DNA of 64,000 nucleotides from Oleispira sp964022115 (GTDB lineage: Bacteria; Pseudomonadota; Gammaproteobacteria; Pseudomonadales; Oceanobacteraceae), in NCBI GenBank assembly GCA_964022115.1, contig CAXIBC010000001.1, forward strand, positions 33,886 to 97,885, in the 5' to 3' direction. The notes below the pieces were generated by a model. It was not told where the DNA came from and ran no database searches. It worked only from the letters and a program-made list of their open reading frames with translations. The translations under genes were made by a program, and so were the position numbers. Shown one piece after another: positions 58,797 to 64,000 of this stretch; position 1 is the first letter of the stretch; every line of letters begins with the position of its first letter.

Positions 58797-60947
58797 ATGA
58801 GTACAGATATGAACAAAAATAACGAACAAGCCGTACAGACTAACCTTGATCAAGACGGTATTTTAACCATCACTTTCGATATGCTAGGCCGTAGCGCTAA
58901 CGTATTAAACGATGAGCTAAGCGATGGCTTCAATGCGGCGGTTGCGGAAATTGAAAACAATACAGATGTGAAAGGCGCCATCCTTACGTCGGCTAAAAAG
59001 GATTTTTTAGTCGGTGCCGACATCGACAAAGTCTTTGCCATCGAAAAACCAGAAGAAGCGATGACCCTAGCCGACGATTTCAAAGCTATGCTGCGTCGCA
59101 TTGAATTAAGTGGCAAACCTGTAGTAGCAGCACTGAACGGTTCAGCATTGGGCGGTGGTTATGAATTAGCCATGGCGTGTCATCACCGCATTGCACTGAA
59201 TGAGCCACGTATTCAAGTAGGCTTGCCAGAAGCTAAGCTCGGTTTATTACCGGGTGGTGGCGGCACACAGCGCTTGCCTCGTATGATAGGTATTCAAAAA
59301 GCATTACCGTTATTATTAGAAGGCAAGAGCTTACGCCCAGACAAAGCATTGTCTAGCAAGCTGGTCGATGAGCTAGCAGAAAGTCGTGATGAGTTATTGA
59401 GTAAAGCAAAAGCTTGGTGTTTAGCCAATCCTTCAGCTAAACAGCCTTGGGATGTGAAAGGTTTCCGTTTCCCGGGTGGAGATTCTAAGCACCCAGCTAT
59501 TGCACAGCTTTGGGCAATCGCACCTTCCATGACCAATGCCAAAACACAAGATAACTTCCCCGTTGTCATCGATATTATGTCTTGTGTATTTGAAGGTGGA
59601 TTAGTCGATTTTGATACTGCTTTGAGCGTTGAGAGCCGTTATTTTGCCCATGCAGCAACCTCGCAAACCGCTAAAAATATGATTAGCACTTTCTGGTATC
59701 AGTTAAATGCATTAAATAAAGGGGCTTCACGCCCCGAAGGCATTCCACATACAAGGATTAACAAGCTGGGTGTCTTGGGTGCTGGCATGATGGGCGCGGG
59801 CATTGCTTATGTGGCGGCTAAAATCGGCATTCCAGTTATGCTTAAAGACGTCTCGCAAGAAGCGGCAGATAAAGGCAAAGATTATTCTGCCAAAATCATG
59901 GACAAAAAAGTGTCCCGAGGCCATGCCACTGCGGCTCAAAAAGATGAGCTATTAGCCTTGATTACGCCAACCGCAGACGTCGCTGATTTGGCCGGCTGTG
60001 ATTTAGTGATTGAGGCGGTATTCGAAGATCGTGGTTTAAAAGCCAAGGTGACCCAAGAAGCCGAAGCGGTTATGGATCAAGCAGGAGTATTTGCTTCTAA
60101 TACCTCAACACTGCCGATTACCGGTTTGTCGGAAGCCTCTGCTCGTCCTGACAACTTTGTTGGCCTGCACTTTTTCTCCCCTGTCGATAAGATGCCTTTG
60201 GTAGAGATTATTCGTGGTGAAAAAAGCTCACCCGCTGCGATTGCCAAAGCCTTCGATTTTGTTCTGCAAATTAAGAAAACGCCGATTGTGGTTAACGATG
60301 GTCGTGGCTTCTTTACTTCGCGCGTTTTCACCAGCTACATCGCTGAAGGTGGGCTACTTTTACAAGAAGGTCAGCACCCACGTCGCATTGATATGGCCGC
60401 CATTAAAGCCGGCATGCCCGTCGGTCCATTGACCGTATTGGATGAGGTGAGCTTAACTACCCCATTGATTATTATTGAGCAAAACCAAAAAGATTTGGGT
60501 GATGCTTATGAAGCGGTTGGCATTGAAGATATGCTGGTCAAAATGGTGCGCCAGTTAGAGCGTACCGGCAAGAAAGATCAAAAAGGTTTCTATGATTACG
60601 ACGATAAAGGTGGCAAGAAGCTTTGGCCTGGTTTAGCTGAACACTTCCCACTGGCTGAGCAAATAAGTGAACAGGATCTAGAAGATCGTCTATTATTCAG
60701 CCAAGTGATAGAGTCTGTACAGGCGTTTGCAGAAGGCATTGTGACCAACGTCGCTGATACCAATATTGGTAGTATCTTTGCTTTAGGTTTTGCCCCTCAA
60801 CACGGCGGAGTTCTGCAGTTTATTAATGCTTATGGCATGAAAAACTTTGTCGCTCGTGCTGAAGAGTTGGCCGCTCAATACGGCAAACGATTCACCCCAC
60901 CGGCCTTGTTAAGGAAGATGGCGGACGCTAACGAAGTATTTGTGTAG
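58797..60947 (+). CDS. Multifunctional enoyl-CoA hydratase / 3-hydroxyacyl-CoA dehydrogenase, FadJ-like, set 2
   Basis: A 716-residue enzyme with the same domain order as the set 1 protein. The crotonase domain has GSALGGGYELAMACHHRI and GLPEAKLGLLPGGGGTQRLPR, and the dehydrogenase domain has KLGVLGAGMMGAGIAYVA, DLVIEAVFED and HFFSPVDKMPLVEII. The frame opens at 58746 inside the thiolase gene, but the ATG at 58797 directly follows the thiolase stop and has a GAGAGAG ribosome site, so it is preferred. The set 1 and set 2 proteins have probably separated in chain-length or substrate preference. Confidence 0.93.
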   Translation: MSTDMNKNNEQAVQTNLDQDGILTITFDMLGRSANVLNDELSDGFNAAVAEIENNTDVKGAILTSAKKDFLVGADIDKVFAIEKPEEAMTLADDFKAMLRRIELSGKPVVAALNGSALGGGYELAMACHHRIALNEPRIQVGLPEAKLGLLPGGGGTQRLPRMIGIQKALPLLLEGKSLRPDKALSSKLVDELAESRDELLSKAKAWCLANPSAKQPWDVKGFRFPGGDSKHPAIAQLWAIAPSMTNAKTQDNFPVVIDIMSCVFEGGLVDFDTALSVESRYFAHAATSQTAKNMISTFWYQLNALNKGASRPEGIPHTRINKLGVLGAGMMGAGIAYVAAKIGIPVMLKDVSQEAADKGKDYSAKIMDKKVSRGHATAAQKDELLALITPTADVADLAGCDLVIEAVFEDRGLKAKVTQEAEAVMDQAGVFASNTSTLPITGLSEASARPDNFVGLHFFSPVDKMPLVEIIRGEKSSPAAIAKAFDFVLQIKKTPIVVNDGRGFFTSRVFTSYIAEGGLLLQEGQHPRRIDMAAIKAGMPVGPLTVLDEVSLTTPLIIIEQNQKDLGDAYEAVGIEDMLVKMVRQLERTGKKDQKGFYDYDDKGGKKLWPGLAEHFPLAEQISEQDLEDRLLFSQVIESVQAFAEGIVTNVADTNIGSIFALGFAPQHGGVLQFINAYGMKNFVARAEELAAQYGKRFTPPALLRKMADANEVFV

Positions 60948-60955
60948 ACAAGTAT

Positions 60956-60976
60956 GAGCCGCATATTTTGCGGCTC
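60956..60976 (+). terminator. Hairpin between the FadJ-like and acyl-CoA synthetase genes
   Basis: GAGCCGCA and TGCGGCTC form a perfect 8-bp stem with a 5-base loop, followed by TATTTC. It is a weak terminator or a partial stop that would lower synthetase expression relative to the upstream genes. Confidence 0.45.
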
Positions 60977-61005
60977 TATTTCAACCTTTCAGTGGAAGAA
61001 TAATA

Positions 61006-62718
61006 ATGAATGCAGCCGCACATGACTCAGAAACCCGACGCCTAAGTCCAGTCCATTGTTTATATCACTGGGCCAAAAAAACACCCAATAGTGTGTATTT
61101 AACGCAACCGTTTAACGATGGCACTGTCGTTGATTATACCTGGCAGCAGACATTAGATCAGGTTGAGTCCATGGCGGCTTATCTTAAGTTGTTAGCATTA
61201 CCTGCTAATAGTCATATTGCGATTTTAGGGAAAAATAGCGCTCATTGGGTGATGGCCGATTTAGCAATCTGGATGGCTGGCCATGTGAGTGTTCCTCTAT
61301 ACCCCACACTCAGCGCTGATACGGCTCAATACGTATTGGAACACAGCGAAGTTAAACTGATGTTCATTGGTAAGTTGGATGGCAAAGCGGATACTTGGTT
61401 TGATGTTAAAGAAGCGATTCCATCAGATTTACCTTGTATCACACTGCCAATGGCACCGGATGTTAGAGAGCAAAAGAGGGGTAAGTCTTGGCAAGACATT
61501 GTAACAAGTACAACACCTGTTAAGGCTATGAAGTTACCGGACCCTAATAGTCTAGCAACCTTAATCTATACCTCGGGCAGTACCGGTAAACCTAAAGGCG
61601 TTATGCACGATTTTAAAACCTTAATGCATGTTGCCAATAATATGGAAAAGCAATTCGGTTTAAGCCCAGATGAGCGTTTATTATCCTACCTGCCCTTAGC
61701 CCACTGCCTTGAGCGTATCTTAATCGAAACCATGTCGTTGTATATAGGTTGCCATGTTTTCTTTGCTGAAAGCCTAGATACCTTTGTGGCTGACTTAGGT
61801 AGAGCACGCCCGACCTTATTTATTTCAGTGCCCAGACTGTGGATGAAATTCCAATCTGGGGTTAACGAAAAAATCCCACCCGCTATTCAAAAGATTTTAT
61901 TCTCTTTGCCAATCTTCGGTAAGTTTGTACGTGGACGAATATTGCAGCAACTAGGCCTTGATCAAGTGCAGCTAGCAGTAACCGGTTCTGCACCACTGCC
62001 ACAAGCGGTTATCTCTTGGTATCAAACCCTTGGCTTGGATTTATTAGAAGGCTACGGGATGACAGAAAACTCTGCTTACTCTCACCTTAATCCGGCTGGT
62101 GATAACCGACTCGGAACCGTAGGACTACCGTTAAACGAAGTAATTTGTCGTATTTCCGACGCAGGAGAAGTGCTATTAAAAGGCCCTGGCAACATGTTGG
62201 GCTATTACAAAGAGCCTGAAAAAACCGCAGAAACTATGACAGATGATGGTTATCTTAAAACCGGGGATTTAGGTGAGATCGATAGCGATGGTTATCTAAA
62301 GCTTACTGGGCGGATTAAAGATATTTTTAAAACATCAAAAGGAAAATACATAGCCCCGGTGCCAATTGAATTAAAGCTAGGGGAAAGCCTTTCAATTGAA
62401 ATGGTATGCGTCGGTGGTGGCATTCTACCGCAACCCATTGCCATGGTGGTACTCGATGAGGAAGTTCAAAAAACACTTCATAAAAGCGGCGATCGCTCAG
62501 CACTTCAAACTGAATTTGAAGCATTGCTTGAACAGGTTAATAGCACATTAGAGTCCCATGAAAAATTAGGTTTTATCGCGGTTATGAAAGAGCCTTGGAC
62601 TATGCAAAATGGGTTATTAACACCCACAATGAAAATCCAAAGACATAAAATCGAAGATACTTATGCTGGTGAGTTTGAGAAATGGCAAAAGCAAAATAGC
62701 AAAATCGTATGGCTTTAA
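61006..62718 (+). CDS. Long-chain acyl-CoA synthetase (AMP-forming)
   Basis: The 570-residue AMP-binding enzyme activates fatty acids to acyl-CoA. Motifs are the P-loop LIYTSGSTGKPKGVMHDF near residue 190, YLPLAHCLERI, LEGYGMTENSAYSHLNPAGDNRLGTVGLP and YLKTGDLGEIDSDGYLKLTGRIKDIFKTSKGKYIAP, which includes the adenylation and Lys-rich C-terminal hinge. It resembles FAA1/ACSL-type synthetases more than E. coli FadD. It lies 58 bases after the FadJ-like gene in the TetR-controlled set and provides substrates for the downstream dehydrogenase. Confidence 0.9.
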   Translation: MNAAAHDSETRRLSPVHCLYHWAKKTPNSVYLTQPFNDGTVVDYTWQQTLDQVESMAAYLKLLALPANSHIAILGKNSAHWVMADLAIWMAGHVSVPLYPTLSADTAQYVLEHSEVKLMFIGKLDGKADTWFDVKEAIPSDLPCITLPMAPDVREQKRGKSWQDIVTSTTPVKAMKLPDPNSLATLIYTSGSTGKPKGVMHDFKTLMHVANNMEKQFGLSPDERLLSYLPLAHCLERILIETMSLYIGCHVFFAESLDTFVADLGRARPTLFISVPRLWMKFQSGVNEKIPPAIQKILFSLPIFGKFVRGRILQQLGLDQVQLAVTGSAPLPQAVISWYQTLGLDLLEGYGMTENSAYSHLNPAGDNRLGTVGLPLNEVICRISDAGEVLLKGPGNMLGYYKEPEKTAETMTDDGYLKTGDLGEIDSDGYLKLTGRIKDIFKTSKGKYIAPVPIELKLGESLSIEMVCVGGGILPQPIAMVVLDEEVQKTLHKSGDRSALQTEFEALLEQVNSTLESHEKLGFIAVMKEPWTMQNGLLTPTMKIQRHKIEDTYAGEFEKWQKQNSKIVWL

Positions 62719-62835
62719 ACTTAACTGGCAAATGCGCCAGCTAAGAAATTAAAGGAATAACTTTTTATTCCATAACTAAAACTGTTAATTTTTATCAATA
62801 GTTTATTTTTAAGTTAAAGTATAAGGAAAATAATA

Positions 62836-63981
62836 ATGATTAAACGTACTGTCTTTGAATCTGAACAAGAGATGTTTCGAGATAGCTTCCGTAAATTTTT
62901 ACAAGAAGAAGCAGTTCCTTATCACGAGCAGTGGGAAAAAGACGGACAGGTATCTCGCGAACTTTGGCGTAAAGCCGGTGAGCATGGTTTTTTATGCCCT
63001 ACGGTTCCTGAAAACTACGGCGGCGTCGGGGCAGATTTCCGCTATAACGCCATCGTTGATGAAGAAGTCGGCAACTTCGGTTTAAGCGGTGTGGGTTTCA
63101 GCTTGCACTCGGATATTTCTGTCCCTTACATCATGGCTTACGGCAGCGAAGAGCAAAAACAAAAGTATTTACCAGGCTGTGTTAGCGGCGAAATCATCAC
63201 TGCCATTGCCATGACAGAGCCGGGTACAGGCTCTGATTTACAAGGTGTAAAAACAAACGCGATTCTTAGCGAAGATGGCAGCCACTATGTATTAAACGGC
63301 TCAAAAACCTTCATTACTAACGGTCAAATGGCTGACTTAGTAATTGTTGTTGCTAAAACCAACCCTGAAGCCGGCGCTAAAGGTACCAGCTTATTATTGG
63401 TAGAAACCCATAGTGAAGGTTTTGTTAAAGGCCAGAACTTGAACAAAATTGGTATGAAGGCTCAAGATACCTCTGAGTTATTTTTCCAAGATGTAAAAGT
63501 ACCAAAAGAAAACCTATTAGGCATGGAGGGCATGGGCTTCATCTACTTGATGAATGAGCTAGGCCAAGAACGTTTGTCGGTTTCTCTATCGGCTATCGCA
63601 GGTGCTGAATCTATTCTTGCACAAACCGTTACCTACGTAAAAGACCGTAAAGCCTTTGGTCGCTCAATTTCTTCTTTCCAAAATACTCAGTTTAAATTAG
63701 CTGAAATGTCCGCTACTTTAACCATGGCTCGCGTATTTGTTGATAAGTGTTTAGAACTTCACCTTAAGAAAAAATTGGATTCAGTAACAGCGGCTAAATT
63801 AAAGTTACTAGCCACGGATATTCAGTGTGATGTGATTGATGAATGCCTACAACTACACGGGGGTTATGGTTACATGTGGGAATACCCAGTAGCCCGTGCC
63901 TATGCGGATGCTCGTGTACAAAAGATCTATGCCGGTACTAATGAAATCATGAAGCTAATTATTGGCCGTTCCATGATTTAA
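62836..63981 (+). CDS. Acyl-CoA dehydrogenase, long-chain type, set 2
   Basis: A 381-residue enzyme, strongly similar to the set 1 enzyme at 55547 along its length (shared start MIKRT-F-SE, AMTEPGTGSDLQ, NGSKTFITNGQ, IYAGTNEIMKLIIGR). The C-terminal catalytic Glu is again Ala and the likely base is the Glu in LGQERLSVSL. It closes the set 2 genes, after a 117-bp gap. The gene ends 19 bases before the window edge, so anything downstream is not visible. Confidence 0.92.
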   Translation: MIKRTVFESEQEMFRDSFRKFLQEEAVPYHEQWEKDGQVSRELWRKAGEHGFLCPTVPENYGGVGADFRYNAIVDEEVGNFGLSGVGFSLHSDISVPYIMAYGSEEQKQKYLPGCVSGEIITAIAMTEPGTGSDLQGVKTNAILSEDGSHYVLNGSKTFITNGQMADLVIVVAKTNPEAGAKGTSLLLVETHSEGFVKGQNLNKIGMKAQDTSELFFQDVKVPKENLLGMEGMGFIYLMNELGQERLSVSLSAIAGAESILAQTVTYVKDRKAFGRSISSFQNTQFKLAEMSATLTMARVFVDKCLELHLKKKLDSVTAAKLKLLATDIQCDVIDECLQLHGGYGYMWEYPVARAYADARVQKIYAGTNEIMKLIIGRSMI

Positions 63982-64000
63982 GTGCTTGCTTTAAGTGCTT

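Noticed and set aside
62754..62771. Hairpin GGAATAA/TTATTCC after the acyl-CoA synthetase gene
   Set aside because: The stem is only 7 bp, AT-rich and without a T-run, so it is not called a terminator.

Overview
The window is chromosomal DNA of a moderately AT-leaning gammaproteobacterium. The gene set (DUF1302/DUF1329 proteins, several acyl-CoA dehydrogenase and thiolase/FadJ operons, OruR-type AraC regulators, TonB-dependent metal uptake, cyclic-di-GMP signalling) suits a marine, lipid-degrading heterotroph, perhaps of the Cellvibrionales/Oceanospirillales type. That placement is inferred from gene content only. No rRNA, tRNA, CRISPR array, transposase or prophage was seen.

Layout. 1-6962: housekeeping and signalling genes (DTW-domain tRNA modification enzyme, spermidine-synthase-like protein, S24/HTH repressor, RhlE helicase, LpxL-type acyltransferase, REC-histidine kinase, a small unknown, a lipoprotein). 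7219-10736: a PotD-like periplasmic protein two bases ahead of a membrane GGDEF-EAL protein, the arrangement of the NspS/MbaA polyamine sensor of Vibrio. 10529-17162: a 294-bp direct repeat brackets a 6-kb insert coding for DUF1254, DUF1329 and DUF1302 proteins and a divergent AraC regulator. The repeat contains the 3' ends of the GGDEF-EAL gene and of the DAHP synthase gene, which were evidently neighbours before the insertion. 17061-18499: DAHP synthase preceded by an attenuator whose leader peptide ends in an aromatic-rich run. 18661-24399: a PuuE-like deacetylase, then a candidate zinc-starvation operon (Zur-type palindrome, CobW GTPase, ZnuD-like receptor, His-rich AztD-like lipoprotein). 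24494-26542: FadH.

27011-38882: a transglutaminase / circularly permuted ATP-grasp / alpha-E / DUF2126 cluster of six genes, with a convergent zinc-ribbon metallopeptidase. The co-occurring parts predict peptide or amide ligation, but the substrate and product are unknown. 39225-50675: mixed genes (Trp-rich protein, SUFU-domain protein, SMP-30-like protein, RsuA-type pseudouridine synthase, class III cyclase with a lipoprotein, 2OG-Fe oxygenase, cold-shock protein with a 5'-UTR hairpin, AraC regulators, ferritin-like hydrolase, acyl-CoA dehydrogenase). 50930-63981: an SDR dehydrogenase and two paralogous beta-oxidation gene sets (thiolase, FadJ-like enzyme, long-chain-type acyl-CoA dehydrogenase). 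The second set also has an acyl-CoA synthetase and is preceded by a divergent TetR regulator with palindromic operators. Two related palindromic repeats, one a shortened derivative of the other, lie on either side of the first thiolase-FadJ operon.

The most unusual items are the repeat-flanked insert, the polyamine/c-di-GMP pair, the aromatic leader attenuator, the zinc operon and the ATP-grasp/transglutaminase cluster.
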